Shown piece after piece: positions 6,060-13,380 of a stretch of DNA of 13,381 bases; position 1 is the first letter of the stretch, and each line of letters starts with the position of its first letter. The stretch lies in contig JAFAPL010000741.1 of the NCBI GenBank assembly GCA_019247135.1, positions 1-13,381 of the forward strand, in the 5' to 3' direction. The DNA is from Chloroflexota bacterium (GTDB taxonomy: Bacteria; Chloroflexota; UBA6077; CF-72). Both the position numbers and the translations under genes were made by a program. The notes under the pieces are model-generated. The model was not told the DNA's origin, ran no database searches, and worked only from the letters and a program-made list of their open reading frames with translations.

Positions 6060-8039
6060 ATGACGACCACCGAGCAAGCCGGCACCGACGCCAGCGGCAT
6101 GCTGTCCGCACTGCTGCAGGAGGACCGTCGTTACGCCCCCACTGAGGAATTCCGCAAGCAGGCCAATTGGAGCGATCCGTCCATTTACGAACGAGCGGAC
6201 AAGGATTTCGAGGCGTTCTGGGCCGAACAAGCCCAGAGCATCGACTGGTTCAAGCCTGCCACCAGGACACTCGAGTGGACTGCGCCCTGGGCCAAGTGGT
6301 TCGTCGGCGCCGAAGTGAACGCCAGCTACAACTGCGTCGACCGTCATCTGAACACGTGGCGGCGCAACAAAGCTGCGATCGTGTTCGAAGGCGAGCCGGG
6401 CGACGAACGCGTGCTCACCTATCGCGACCTGTACCGCGAGGTGAATCGCTGTGCCGCCGCACTCAAGCGCCTGGGCGTGAAGAAGGGCGACCGCGTCGTC
6501 ATCTATCTAGGGATGATCCCCGAGCTCCCGATCGCGATGCTTGCCTGTGCCAGGCTCGGTGCACCGCACACAGTCGTGTTCGCGGGGTTCAGTGCAGAGT
6601 CAATCGCCGATCGCGTGAACGATTGCCAGGCGAGCTTTGCCATCACGGCCGACGGCGGCTGGCGGCGCGGCAACAAGATCCCGCTCAAGGAAACGATGGA
6701 CAAGGCGCTCGAAAGCTGCCCCACCGTCAAGAACGTGCTGGTGGTCAACCGCACCGACGATGCGCGCCAGGTGTCCATGACCGGTGGCCGTGATGTCTGG
6801 TGGCATCGCGCCCTGCAGGAGTCCGGCTCTGAGATCGTGGAGCCCGAGCACCTCGACGCCGAGCACCCGCTGTACATCCTGTACACCTCGGGTACCACTG
6901 GTAAGCCGAAAGGTATGCTGCACACCACCGGTGGCTACCTCGTGGGGACCGCGGCGACGCATCGCTACGTCTTCGATCTCAAAGAAGAAGACGTCTACTG
7001 GTGCACGGCCGACATCGGCTGGGTGACGGGCCACTCGTACATCGTGTACGGGCCCATGGCCAACGGCGCGACCTGCGTCATGTACGAGGGCTCGCCCGAT
7101 TACCCGGACAAGGATCGCTTCTGGTCCATCGTCGAGAAGTACGGCGTCACGATCCTGTACACGGCGCCGACGGCGATTCGCACCTTCATGCGCTGGGGCA
7201 AGGAGTTTCCGGCGAAGCACGACCTCACGCCGCTGCGCGTCCTGGGTACGGTGGGCGAGCCAATCAACCCCGAAGCGTGGGTCTGGTACCGCGAGGTACT
7301 CGGCGGCGATCGCTGCCCCGTCGTCGACACCTGGTGGATGACCGAGACCGGCCAGATTCTGATCACGCCACTCCCGGGCATCACCGTGTGCAAGCCAGGC
7401 TCGGCGACGTTCCCGTTCCCGGGCGTCAAGGCCGATGTTCTCGACGAGCAGGGCAACAGCGTCCCGCTCGGCAGAGGCGGTTACCTGGTGCTTCAGCGGC
7501 CGTGGCCTGCCATGGCCCGCACCATCTGGGGCGATCCCGAGCGCTACGAAAAGCAATACTGGAGTCGGTTCCCAGGCAACTACTTCGCGGGCGACGGCGC
7601 GAAGCGCGACGACGAGGGCTACTACTGGCTGCTCGGGCGTGTCGACGATGTGCTCAACGTGGCCGGCCACCGCATCGGCACAATGGAGGTCGAGTCAGCC
7701 CTGGTCTCGCATCCCGCCGTAGCCGAATCAGCCGTGATCGGGATCAGTCACGACATCAAGGGCCAGGGCATCGCCGCATTCGTCACCTTGCGGGGCGGGC
7801 ACGACGGCGGCCAGCAGATGGTCGACGAGCTGCGCAACCACGTCGGTGAGAAGATCGGCGCGATCGCCAAGCCGGACAAGATCTTCTTCACGGCGGAGCT
7901 GCCCAAGACGCGCAGCGCGAAAATCATGCGGCGCTTGTTGCGTGACGTCGCCGAAGGCAAAGTGCTCGGGGACACCACGACCCTGGCCGACCCGGCCGTC
8001 GTCGCGGCCATCAAAAAGCAATACGAGGGAACGGAGTAG
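6060..8039 (+). CDS. acs: Acetyl-CoA synthetase (AMP-forming)
   Basis: The 659-residue cytoplasmic enzyme converts acetate, ATP and CoA to acetyl-CoA, AMP and PPi. Near-full-length Acs signatures are present. The ACAS N-terminal segment is residues ~20-75 ([35 protein letters not shown]). The AMP-binding P-loop [11 protein letters not shown] starts at 275, followed by [32 protein letters not shown] comes next, then DTWWMTETG at 423-431, whose tryptophan pair restricts the pocket to acetate-size acids. The hinge and C-terminal lid ([20 protein letters not shown]) ends with [11 protein letters not shown], with catalytic Lys621, the residue acetylated by Pat-type enzymes in other bacteria. Length agrees with E. 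coli Acs (652). The stop codon directly abuts the stop of the opposite-strand LapA gene with no base between. It may feed acetate into the same acyl-CoA pool as the CoA-transferase upstream. Propionate use cannot be excluded. Confidence 0.96.
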   Translation: MTTTEQAGTDASGMLSALLQEDRRYAPTEEFRKQANWSDPSIYERADKDFEAFWAEQAQSIDWFKPATRTLEWTAPWAKWFVGAEVNASYNCVDRHLNTWRRNKAAIVFEGEPGDERVLTYRDLYREVNRCAAALKRLGVKKGDRVVIYLGMIPELPIAMLACARLGAPHTVVFAGFSAESIADRVNDCQASFAITADGGWRRGNKIPLKETMDKALESCPTVKNVLVVNRTDDARQVSMTGGRDVWWHRALQESGSEIVEPEHLDAEHPLYILYTSGTTGKPKGMLHTTGGYLVGTAATHRYVFDLKEEDVYWCTADIGWVTGHSYIVYGPMANGATCVMYEGSPDYPDKDRFWSIVEKYGVTILYTAPTAIRTFMRWGKEFPAKHDLTPLRVLGTVGEPINPEAWVWYREVLGGDRCPVVDTWWMTETGQILITPLPGITVCKPGSATFPFPGVKADVLDEQGNSVPLGRGGYLVLQRPWPAMARTIWGDPERYEKQYWSRFPGNYFAGDGAKRDDEGYYWLLGRVDDVLNVAGHRIGTMEVESALVSHPAVAESAVIGISHDIKGQGIAAFVTLRGGHDGGQQMVDELRNHVGEKIGAIAKPDKIFFTAELPKTRSAKIMRRLLRDVAEGKVLGDTTTLADPAVVAAIKKQYEGTE

Positions 8040-8405
8040 TCAGGTCTCGGCGTTCGTGCTGGTGGTCGTAGCCGCCGGCGGTAGCTCGAGGGTCTTGTCA
8101 GAGACGGAGGCCTCAGTAGTCGCTGCCGACTGCTGCGCCTCCAGCTCGTCGACGCGCGCCTGGGAGGCCCTGAGCCGATTGCTCAAGGACCGGTGCCGCA
8201 ACTGGTGGCGCAGCTCTCGGGCGAGGCCCAGAAAGAGCATCGCCGCGGCGCCGCACAACGCGGACACCAGGACGAGCACGGAGACGGGGACCTGCTCGAC
8301 GCGCCACGTGAGGAACGACACGGCCACGGGCTGGGTGTTCTGAACGGCGAAGATCGCGATGACGATGGAAAACGCGAGCGCGAGGAAAACGATCACCTGC
8401 AGCAC
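8040..8405 (-). CDS. LapA-domain (DUF1049) inner-membrane protein
   Basis: This small membrane protein of about 121 residues belongs to the LapA/YciS (DUF1049) family. It shows a first membrane helix (~3-20), the family hallmark FAVQNTQPVAVSFL at 19-32, a second helix (~40-61), a short basic stretch and coiled-coil-like region (RLRASQARVDELEAQQ), and a Ala/Thr/Ser-rich tail. In enteric bacteria the relative LapA (YciS) works with LapB in lipopolysaccharide assembly; outside them the role is mostly unknown. The GTG at 8405 is preferred because AGGAGG lies nine bases upstream and it places the first helix right at the N-terminus, as usual for the family. In-frame GTG 8462 and TTG 8474 would add 19 or 23 charged residues with no such site. 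Its stop codon directly abuts the acs stop. Confidence 0.82.
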   Translation of the reverse strand: MLQVIVFLALAFSIVIAIFAVQNTQPVAVSFLTWRVEQVPVSVLVLVSALCGAAAMLFLGLARELRHQLRHRSLSNRLRASQARVDELEAQQSAATTEASVSDKTLELPPAATTTSTNAET

Positions 8406-8414
8406 GGGTTTGCC

Positions 8415-8420
8415 CCTCCT
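8415..8420 (-). promoter_or_regulatory. Strong Shine-Dalgarno that sets the lapA-like start
   Basis: On the minus strand this reads AGGAGG, followed by nine bases and then GTG at 8405-8403. It is the clearest ribosome-binding site in the window and decides between three in-frame starts of the LapA-domain gene. Confidence 0.6.
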
Positions 8421-8493
8421 CGACCCCCTCAGCCGCCCCTTGGCATCGTCGCGTTCACGCACGATGTGGCGCAAGTCCGTCCGGGCTTTCGAC

Positions 8494-8550
8494 CCTCACC
8501 CCCTTCGCCCCCTCTCCCTGGCCAGGGAGACGGGGTTAGCGGGAGTGGGT
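8494..8550. repeat. Palindromic C/G-rich dispersed-type repeat
   Basis: The core TCTCCCTGGCCAGGGAGA (8513-8530) is a perfect 18-bp palindrome. The flanks extend it as an imperfect hairpin: C8508-C8511 pairs with G8532-G8535, and C8500-C8502 with G8541-G8543. Read on the minus strand it translates to PLTPSPWPGRGGEGGEG, very like the PLTPSPSPxRGEG false peptide produced by a family of small extragenic palindromic repeats widespread in GC-rich bacteria. It lies upstream of both flanking genes, so a terminator role is unlikely. Only one copy is in this window, so repetition in the genome is inferred. Confidence 0.55.
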
Positions 8551-8588
8551 TGACCCCGATGAATGGCACTCTTCCGCCGCGCTGCTCA

Positions 8589-8620
8589 GGCGGCCGTTTC
8601 GGGGGCGGCGGCAGGCCGCC
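8589..8620. repeat. Inverted repeat, 7-bp arms
   Basis: GGCGGCC (8589-8595) and GGCCGCC (8614-8620) are perfect inverted copies separated by 18 G-rich bases. It is the first of three nested or adjacent inverted repeats in the pgpH upstream region. In such G/C-rich sequence a 7-bp pair on its own is weak evidence. Confidence 0.35.
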
Positions 8621-8684
8621 GTGCGGCGGCACGATCCCGCGGCAGCTCCTGTGTCTGCCGCTCGTGCGGCGGCCGCGGATCGTG
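8620..8684. repeat. Large stem-loop with internal hairpin and direct repeats
   Basis: CACGATCC-C-GCGG (8630-8642) pairs with CCGCGGATCGTG (8673-8684): 12 bp with one bulged C. Inside, GCGGCAG (8639-8645) and CTGCCGC (8655-8661) form an alternative 7-bp hairpin with a 9-base loop. The 11-mer CGTGCGGCGGC occurs twice in direct orientation (8620-8630 and 8663-8673). The alternatives are mutually exclusive because 8639-8642 is used in both. No coding sequence explains it. Confidence 0.45.
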
Positions 8685-8713
8685 AATGCCGCACAAAATC
8701 CGTCCATTCACGA
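8680..8713. repeat. Inverted repeat, 9-bp arms
   Basis: TCGTGAATG (8680-8688) and CATTCACGA (8705-8713) are perfect inverted copies around a 16-base spacer containing CACAAAATCC. Its left arm overlaps the right arm of the preceding stem-loop (8680-8684), so the two structures compete. It lies about 90 bases before the TATAAT box of pgpH and could be an operator or part of a structured transcript. Confidence 0.4.
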
Positions 8714-8800
8714 GATGGCGGGAGGGTTGTTCAACTTTTCGATTGCACTCTTCGCAACGAGCCATTGCGACGTTAGTCTAGCCTAGCTCTCGAGCAGACC

Positions 8801-8806
8801 TATAAT
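8801..8806 (+). promoter_or_regulatory. -10 box of the pgpH-ybeY-dgkA operon
   Basis: TATAAT is a perfect -10 consensus in GC-rich surroundings, 33 bases before the pgpH ATG, which implies a transcript start near 8813 and a leader of about 27 bases. A matching -35 box is not clear: the hexamers at 16-18 bases upstream (around 8777-8784) are poor. Activation by a regulator or a non-standard sigma factor is possible. Confidence 0.55.
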
Positions 8807-8839
8807 TCGGGGGCCCACGCCACCCGACGCGGGCTCAGG

Positions 8840-10969
8840 ATGCCGCATCTCGTCCACAAATCCGCAGCGCCCGCGGCCACGCGAACTGGTCTGCGACCTC
8901 GGATCGCGTTCGGTCTGGCGGTCGGTGTGGTCACCGCGCTGTTGATTGGCGTCATCCTCAGCGTCGACCTGCTGCCGCGCGTCTACGCGCTCCGCGAAGG
9001 CGACGTCGCGGCGGTGCCGATCAAAGCTCCGCGAAAAGTCACCTACACGAGCCAGATTCGCACCAAACAGGCACGTGATGCAGCTGCCGCCCAGGTCCCG
9101 CCTGTCATCGACCTCGACCGCGACCTCGTCGTCCAGCAGACACGTGGTCTCGCCGACCTGGTCCAGGCGATCAACGGAGTGCGGTCGGATCCGAATCGCA
9201 CCAATCCAGACGACAAAGCCGCGGCCATCGCACAGCTCACCTCACCACCTCTGAGCGAGCAGACCGCCCGCTATATCGCCCAGCTCGACGACTTCCGCTG
9301 GTCCAACGACGCGAACGAAAGTGAACGCGTCCTGCAGGACATCCTGAAGGATCGCATCCCGGACGACCAGGCGGACGAAGTCAAGCAAAACATTCCGCTG
9401 CGCATCAGCCCGTTCCTGTCGGACGCCGACCGCGGCATGGTCAACGAGCTGGTGCAGCGATTCGTCAAGTCGAACCTCGTGCTGAACCGGGATGCCACGG
9501 CGCGGGCGCAGCAAGACGCGCGCGAGGCGATTGCGCCCGTTCAAGTGACGTTCGAACGTGGACAGACAGTCGTGCGCGACGGCCAGGTGGTCGGTCCCGA
9601 AGACATCGAAGCGCTCGAGGCGCTGGGGCTGCTCAATCCCGCCCTTGACTGGCAGTCGGTCGTGGCCGCGTTACTCATCTCGTTCACCCTCATCGCCGTG
9701 CTGGCGACGTTCATCTGGCACTTCGACCGGGCACTGCTCTACAGGGACCGCCGTGTGATCCTGCTGGCCGGTCTGATTTTGATCGCGCTGGTCGCGGCCA
9801 AGATGGTCATCCCTGGCCGGCCGCTCTGGGCGTATGTGTTCCCGTTGCCCGCGGTCAGCATGTTGCTAGCGATCTTGCTGGACGCACAGCTCGCATTGGC
9901 CGTCGGCGTCATGCTCTCCGTGTTGCTGGCATGGATCGCCGGTGGATCGCTCGAAGTAGGCGTGGTCGCGCTGGTCGGCGCGATGGTTGGTGGCCTGGCC
10001 GTCTGGCGCAAGGACCGCATGATCGCCTACTTCATCGCAGGCGGCGAAGTAGCGCTGGCGATGATCGCGACGTATTCGGCGTTCTACTTTCTGGCGCGCG
10101 GCGACGACATGACACAGTTGTCGATCGTCTCGTTCGAGCTGGTTGTCAACGGTGCGCTGTCGTCACTGCTCGTGGTGGGCAGCTTCGCGTTGCTCGGCCG
10201 CATGTTCGGCATCCTGACCACGATGCAGCTGCTCGAACTGGCAAATCCGACCCAGCCGTTGTTACGGCGACTGCTCATGGAAGCGCCTGGCACGTACCAC
10301 CACAGCATCATGGTCGGGAATCTCGCGGAGCGGGCAGCCGAGGTAATCGGTGCTGATTCGCTGCTCGTCCGTGTAGCGGCGTACTACCACGACGTCGGGA
10401 AGCTCGAGCGGCCGTGGGCGTTCATCGAAAACCAGGCCGATTCGGTCGCCAACGTGCACGACACTCTCGACCCGGTGGCGTCTGCCCAGATCATCGCGGC
10501 GCACGTGACGGATGGCGTGAAGCTGGCCGAAAAATACCGTCTGCCCGCCAGGATCCGAGAAATGATCCCACAGCACCACGGCACCCGCACGATCAGCTTC
10601 TTCTATCAGCAAGCCTCCGAGCGGGCGCCCGACACGGTTGACGCGGCGCTGTTTACGTACCCAGGCCCGCGGCCTCAATCACGCGAAGCCGCGATCTTGA
10701 TGCTCGCGGACAGCACCGAGGCGGCCGCGCGCGCTTCCCGCGATCACTCGCGTGAGGCCATCGAGCGCCTCGTCGAGCGCATCATCCGCCAGCGCCTCGA
10801 TGAGGGCCAGTTCGACGACTGCAACTTGACCCTGCGCGACCTGACGAAGATCAAGCAGTCGTTCGTCACGCTGCTCACCGGCATTTATCATCCGCGGATT
10901 CCTTACCCGCCGAGCAAGACAGCCACGCTCGAGGAACGTCCGCCGAGCGATGTCGCCGTCACAGCTTGA
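8840..10969 (+). CDS. pgpH: 7TMR-HDED/HD-domain membrane phosphodiesterase (PgpH/YqfF family)
   Basis: The 709-residue integral membrane protein probably hydrolyses the second messenger c-di-AMP to pApA, like Listeria PgpH. An N-terminal helix (~23-45) is followed by an extracytoplasmic 7TMR-HDED domain (~50-265, starting REGDVAAVPIKAPRKVTY). A multi-helix membrane region covers ~270-460. The cytoplasmic HD domain (~480-650) carries APGTYHHS with His488, His517-Asp518 in AAYYHDVGKLERP, His555, His579/His580 in PQHHGT and Asp624 in MLADSTEAA; these match the metal ligands expected of an active HD phosphodiesterase. Length is near the family norm (about 700-720). The ATG at 8840 has no good Shine-Dalgarno but is the only sensible start ahead of the first helix. 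Its 3' end overlaps ybeY by 20 bases, and the gene order pgpH-ybeY-dgkA is conserved in Firmicutes and others. Substrate is inferred from family. Confidence 0.92.
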   Translation: MPHLVHKSAAPAATRTGLRPRIAFGLAVGVVTALLIGVILSVDLLPRVYALREGDVAAVPIKAPRKVTYTSQIRTKQARDAAAAQVPPVIDLDRDLVVQQTRGLADLVQAINGVRSDPNRTNPDDKAAAIAQLTSPPLSEQTARYIAQLDDFRWSNDANESERVLQDILKDRIPDDQADEVKQNIPLRISPFLSDADRGMVNELVQRFVKSNLVLNRDATARAQQDAREAIAPVQVTFERGQTVVRDGQVVGPEDIEALEALGLLNPALDWQSVVAALLISFTLIAVLATFIWHFDRALLYRDRRVILLAGLILIALVAAKMVIPGRPLWAYVFPLPAVSMLLAILLDAQLALAVGVMLSVLLAWIAGGSLEVGVVALVGAMVGGLAVWRKDRMIAYFIAGGEVALAMIATYSAFYFLARGDDMTQLSIVSFELVVNGALSSLLVVGSFALLGRMFGILTTMQLLELANPTQPLLRRLLMEAPGTYHHSIMVGNLAERAAEVIGADSLLVRVAAYYHDVGKLERPWAFIENQADSVANVHDTLDPVASAQIIAAHVTDGVKLAEKYRLPARIREMIPQHHGTRTISFFYQQASERAPDTVDAALFTYPGPRPQSREAAILMLADSTEAAARASRDHSREAIERLVERIIRQRLDEGQFDDCNLTLRDLTKIKQSFVTLLTGIYHPRIPYPPSKTATLEERPPSDVAVTA

Positions 10970-11420
10970 CGTCTTCGTCGAGGCGGATGTCGAGGATGGC
11001 GTGTGCGGTACGTGGCCGCCGCGGATCGAAGAGCTCATCCACGGCATCGTCTCCCGCGAGCTTCCGATCGGAACGTACTCGTTGGGTTTGCTGCTCGTGA
11101 GCGACGCCACGATTCAGTCGCTCAATACTGAACATCGCGGCAAGGACTCCGCGACCGACGTGCTCTCGTTTCCCCTGTACGAGCCGGGTTTTGCTCTCCC
11201 GCCAGGCGAGCCGGTGGCGCTGGGAGATGTCATCGTTTCGTACCCGCGCGCGGTCGCGCAAGCCGAAGAATTCGGTCACTCGGTCGAGCGCGAGCTTGCG
11301 TACCTGGTCGCGCACGGGGTGCTGCACGTGCTCGGCTACGATCATGAGCAGGAAGACGAGCAGCGCGAGATGCGGCGCCGCGAAGAAGAAGCCCTTCTGC
11401 CCCTTGGCTTCACACGCTGA
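10950..11420 (+). CDS. ybeY: Endoribonuclease YbeY
   Basis: YbeY is a single-domain zinc-dependent endoribonuclease involved in 16S rRNA 3'-end maturation and ribosome quality control. The signature is intact: HGVLHVLGYDH with His122, His126 and His132 as zinc ligands, plus RGKDSATDVLSFP (63-75), where Arg63 matches the conserved catalytic-region arginine, and LGDVIVS (91-97). At 156 residues it has the usual size. The ATG lies 20 bases inside the pgpH gene in another frame; a GAGGAA at 10931-10936 is 13 bases upstream, so translation is probably coupled to pgpH. The gene directly precedes dgkA. Confidence 0.94.
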   Translation: MSPSQLDVFVEADVEDGVCGTWPPRIEELIHGIVSRELPIGTYSLGLLLVSDATIQSLNTEHRGKDSATDVLSFPLYEPGFALPPGEPVALGDVIVSYPRAVAQAEEFGHSVERELAYLVAHGVLHVLGYDHEQEDEQREMRRREEEALLPLGFTR

Positions 11421-11445
11421 GCGCCAGGCCACACACGACGCCGCA

Positions 11446-11844
11446 GTGCCGCCGCACGCGGCCGATGTACACACGCTGCCTGCTGACCAGGCGCCGCACA
11501 GGCGCATCGTTCGTTCATTCCGCTTCGCCTGGCGGGGCCTGCTCACCGTAGCCACGACACAGCCCAACTTCGTCGTGCACCTGGTTGTCGCGACCCTCGC
11601 ACTGGTCGCAGGTGCAGTGCTTCGGCTGAGCTCAACGGAGTTCGCGATCATCGTGCTGACCATCGCGCTCGTCCTGGCGACTGAAGCGCTCAACACGGCC
11701 CTGGAAGCCGTGTGCGACGTCGCTCAACCCACGTACCACCCGCTTGTACGGCAAGCCAAGGACGTGTCGGCGGCCGCGGTGTTGATCACCGCGCTCGGGT
11801 CAGTCGTGATCGCCGCGCTGATCTTCGTGCCGCACCTGCGCTGA
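11446..11844 (+). CDS. dgkA: Diacylglycerol/undecaprenol kinase (DgkA family)
   Basis: This small membrane kinase of about 132 residues phosphorylates diacylglycerol or, in Gram-positive-type relatives, undecaprenol. The family signature EALNTALEAVCD (residues 80-91) contains Glu80, Asn83, catalytic-type Glu87 and Asp91; QAKDVSAAAVLI (103-114) follows. Three membrane helices are evident at about 43-61, 65-85 and 107-128, after an amphipathic basic segment (RRIVRSFRFAWRGL). The start is uncertain: GTG 11446 gives a family-size protein 25 bases after ybeY; TTG 11404 would overlap ybeY and add 14 residues. No clear ribosome-binding site is seen. It completes the pgpH-ybeY-dgkA block. Its neighbours favour the undecaprenol-kinase branch, but the sequence alone does not decide. 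Confidence 0.88.
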   Translation: MPPHAADVHTLPADQAPHRRIVRSFRFAWRGLLTVATTQPNFVVHLVVATLALVAGAVLRLSSTEFAIIVLTIALVLATEALNTALEAVCDVAQPTYHPLVRQAKDVSAAAVLITALGSVVIAALIFVPHLR

Positions 11845-11852
11845 CACGCCCG

Positions 11853-12845
11853 TCAGTGCCAACGCCATACCGCCGTGCCCCAGGACAGGCCGGCTCCGAA
11901 GCCCGTCATGACGACCGTGCTGCCCGAGCCGACGAGTCCGTCTTCGACTGCTTCGCACAAGGCGACGGGCACGGACGCCGCCGAGGTGTTGCCGTAGCGC
12001 TCGACATTCGAAAATACGGAGCCCTCAGGCAACTGGAGGCGCCGCGCGGCGGCATCGATGATTCGCACGTTGGCCTGGTGGGGAATGAACAGATCGACGT
12101 CGGCCGTGCTCAATCCGGCCATGTCGAGCGCTTGCACCACCGACTCGGGCATGACGCGGGTCGCGAATCGGAAGACCTCGCGGCCCTGCATCTTGACATA
12201 ATGCTCGCGCTCGGCGACCGTCTCCGCCGATGCCGGTCGTCGACTTCCGCCCGCTGGTACGAACAGCGTGCACGCGCCGGCACCGTCACTCCCCAGCACG
12301 AACGACAGCAATCCACCAGGCTCCGAGCTCGGTTGCAGGACGACCGCGCCGGCGCCATCGCCAAACAGCACGCATGTCGAGCGGTCTTGCCAATCCAGGA
12401 TCCGGGTGAATACATCTGCGCCGACGACCAGCACGTTGCGGTATGCGCCGCTTACGACGAACTGGCTGCCACTGGCCAGCGCATACAGAAATCCGCTGCA
12501 GACCGCGTTCAGGTCGAAGGCGCCAGCGCGCTCGGCGCCTAGTGCTTCCTGGACGAGCGATGCTGTGGCGGGCATGTTCGAGTAGTCCGGCGTGCACGTC
12601 GCGACGATGATCAGGTCGAGGTCCTCGGGTCGCACGCCCGCACGGTCCAGCGCCGCGCGCGCGGAGTGCACGGAGAGTGTGCAGGTCGTCTCCTCGGGGG
12701 CGGCGATACGACGCTCACCAATGCCGGTCCGCGCTCGAATCCATTCATCCGAGGTATCCACCAGCTCGGCAAGCTCAGAGTTCGGCATGATCCGCTCGGG
12801 CAGATACTTGCCCCAGCCCGCGATCCGCACGAATCGCTGGCTCAC
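11853..12845 (-). CDS. fabH: Beta-ketoacyl-ACP synthase III
   Basis: FabH starts fatty-acid synthesis by condensing acetyl-CoA (or a branched starter) with malonyl-ACP. All three active-site residues are visible: Cys116 in NAVCSGFLYAL, His256 in IPHQANVRI and Asn286 in ERYGNTSAAS. TGIGERR near 40-46 and GFGAGLSWG near the C-terminus are also typical. The GTG at 12845 gives 330 residues, starting SQRFVRIAGWGKYLP, with GGAG eight bases upstream; an in-frame GTG at 12872 would add nine non-conserved residues. Transcribed right to left, it lies 61 bases downstream of fabF and probably shares its transcript. It converges on dgkA with an 8-bp gap. Acetyl versus branched primer preference cannot be judged. 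Confidence 0.93.
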   Translation of the reverse strand: MSQRFVRIAGWGKYLPERIMPNSELAELVDTSDEWIRARTGIGERRIAAPEETTCTLSVHSARAALDRAGVRPEDLDLIIVATCTPDYSNMPATASLVQEALGAERAGAFDLNAVCSGFLYALASGSQFVVSGAYRNVLVVGADVFTRILDWQDRSTCVLFGDGAGAVVLQPSSEPGGLLSFVLGSDGAGACTLFVPAGGSRRPASAETVAEREHYVKMQGREVFRFATRVMPESVVQALDMAGLSTADVDLFIPHQANVRIIDAAARRLQLPEGSVFSNVERYGNTSAASVPVALCEAVEDGLVGSGSTVVMTGFGAGLSWGTAVWRWH

Positions 12846-12906
12846 GTGCCGAGCTCCGCGGCCGCGATCCACCGCTGCACCGGCCCGAGAGTGGCCACGA
12901 TCCTAC

Positions 12907-13380
12907 TCAAGCGTCGGCGAGCCGCCGCAGGACCAACGCGGTGTTGTGGCCGCCGAACCCGAGTGAGTTCGACACCGCGACGTTGACCCGTGCCGGACGC
13001 GCGTGATTGGGGACGTAGTCCAGGTCGCAGTCCGGGTCCGGGTGTTCGTAATTGATCGTGGGTGGCAAACAGCCCTCCAGCATGGTCTTGATGCAAATGA
13101 TCGCCTCGACCGCGCCGCTGGCACCGATGAGGTGGCCGGTCATGCTCTTGGTCGACGAAACCGGCGGGGCGTGCTCGCCAAAGACTGCTTTGATCGCCTG
13201 TGTCTCGGTCCGGTCGTTGTGTGGCGTCGACGTCCCGTGTGCATTGATGTAGCCAACTTCTGAGGGCTGCACGCCCGCTTTGTCGAGCGCCATCTTTATG
13301 GCGCGGGCGGCGCCTTCGCCTCCTTCGCTCGGGGCGGTGATGTGGTACGCGTCGGCCGTCGCACCATAACCGGCGATTTC
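12907..13380 (-). CDS. fabF: Beta-ketoacyl-ACP synthase II, C-terminal part (cut by window edge)
   Basis: Only the last 157 residues are inside the window; the gene continues to the right of base 13381. FabF elongates acyl-ACP with malonyl-ACP. The fragment starts [15 protein letters not shown] and holds the catalytic His of [11 protein letters not shown] (residue 48 of the fragment), the Lys and His of [15 protein letters not shown] (residues 78 and 83) and the closing [14 protein letters not shown] glycine-rich loop. The nucleophilic Cys lies in the missing N-terminal part. TPHNDRTE (rather than the FabB form) favours the KAS II class. It precedes fabH on the same strand. No frame disruption is seen in the visible part. 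Confidence 0.94.
   Translation of the reverse strand, partial: EIAGYGATADAYHITAPSEGGEGAARAIKMALDKAGVQPSEVGYINAHGTSTPHNDRTETQAIKAVFGEHAPPVSSTKSMTGHLIGASGAVEAIICIKTMLEGCLPPTINYEHPDPDCDLDYVPNHARPARVNVAVSNSLGFGGHNTALVLRRLADA

Larger units (their letters stand above)
8406..8839. other. 434-bp structured divergent intergenic region
   Basis: This gap separates the minus-strand LapA gene from the plus-strand pgpH gene and must hold both promoters. It contains a C/G-rich palindromic repeat (8494-8550), a cluster of inverted and direct repeats (8589-8713), a more AT-rich stretch around 8720-8780 and a TATAAT box (8801-8806). Open frames crossing it on both strands translate to Pro/Gly/Arg-rich, low-complexity sequence resembling no protein family, so I treat it as non-coding. 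Confidence 0.6.

Noticed and set aside
5171..6100. Minus-strand open frame of 309 codons over both gamma-CA genes
   Set aside because: It lies in another frame of copy 2 and antisense to copy 1; the Arg/Gly-rich translation matches no family.
6600..7670. Minus-strand open frame of 356 codons inside acs
   Set aside because: It is antisense to conserved acetyl-CoA synthetase motifs and shows no motif of its own.
8406..8474. N-terminal extension of the LapA protein from TTG 8474 or GTG 8462
   Set aside because: The extension is charged and non-conserved, while a strong AGGAGG directs the GTG at 8405, where the membrane helix begins.
8494..8550. Palindrome as an intrinsic terminator
   Set aside because: Both flanking genes are transcribed away from it and there is no T-run on either strand.
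8429..8707. Minus-strand 92-codon open frame in the intergenic region
   Set aside because: The PLTPSPWPGRGG stretch is the known false peptide of a palindromic repeat; the rest is Pro/Gly/Arg-rich.
8193..8786. Plus-strand 197-codon open frame running from inside the LapA gene to the pgpH promoter
   Set aside because: It is antisense to the LapA domain at first, then crosses the repeats; there is no domain and no ribosome-binding site.
11712..12542. Plus-strand 276-codon open frame across dgkA and fabH
   Set aside because: It is out of frame with dgkA and antisense to the fabH active-site motifs; no family resemblance.
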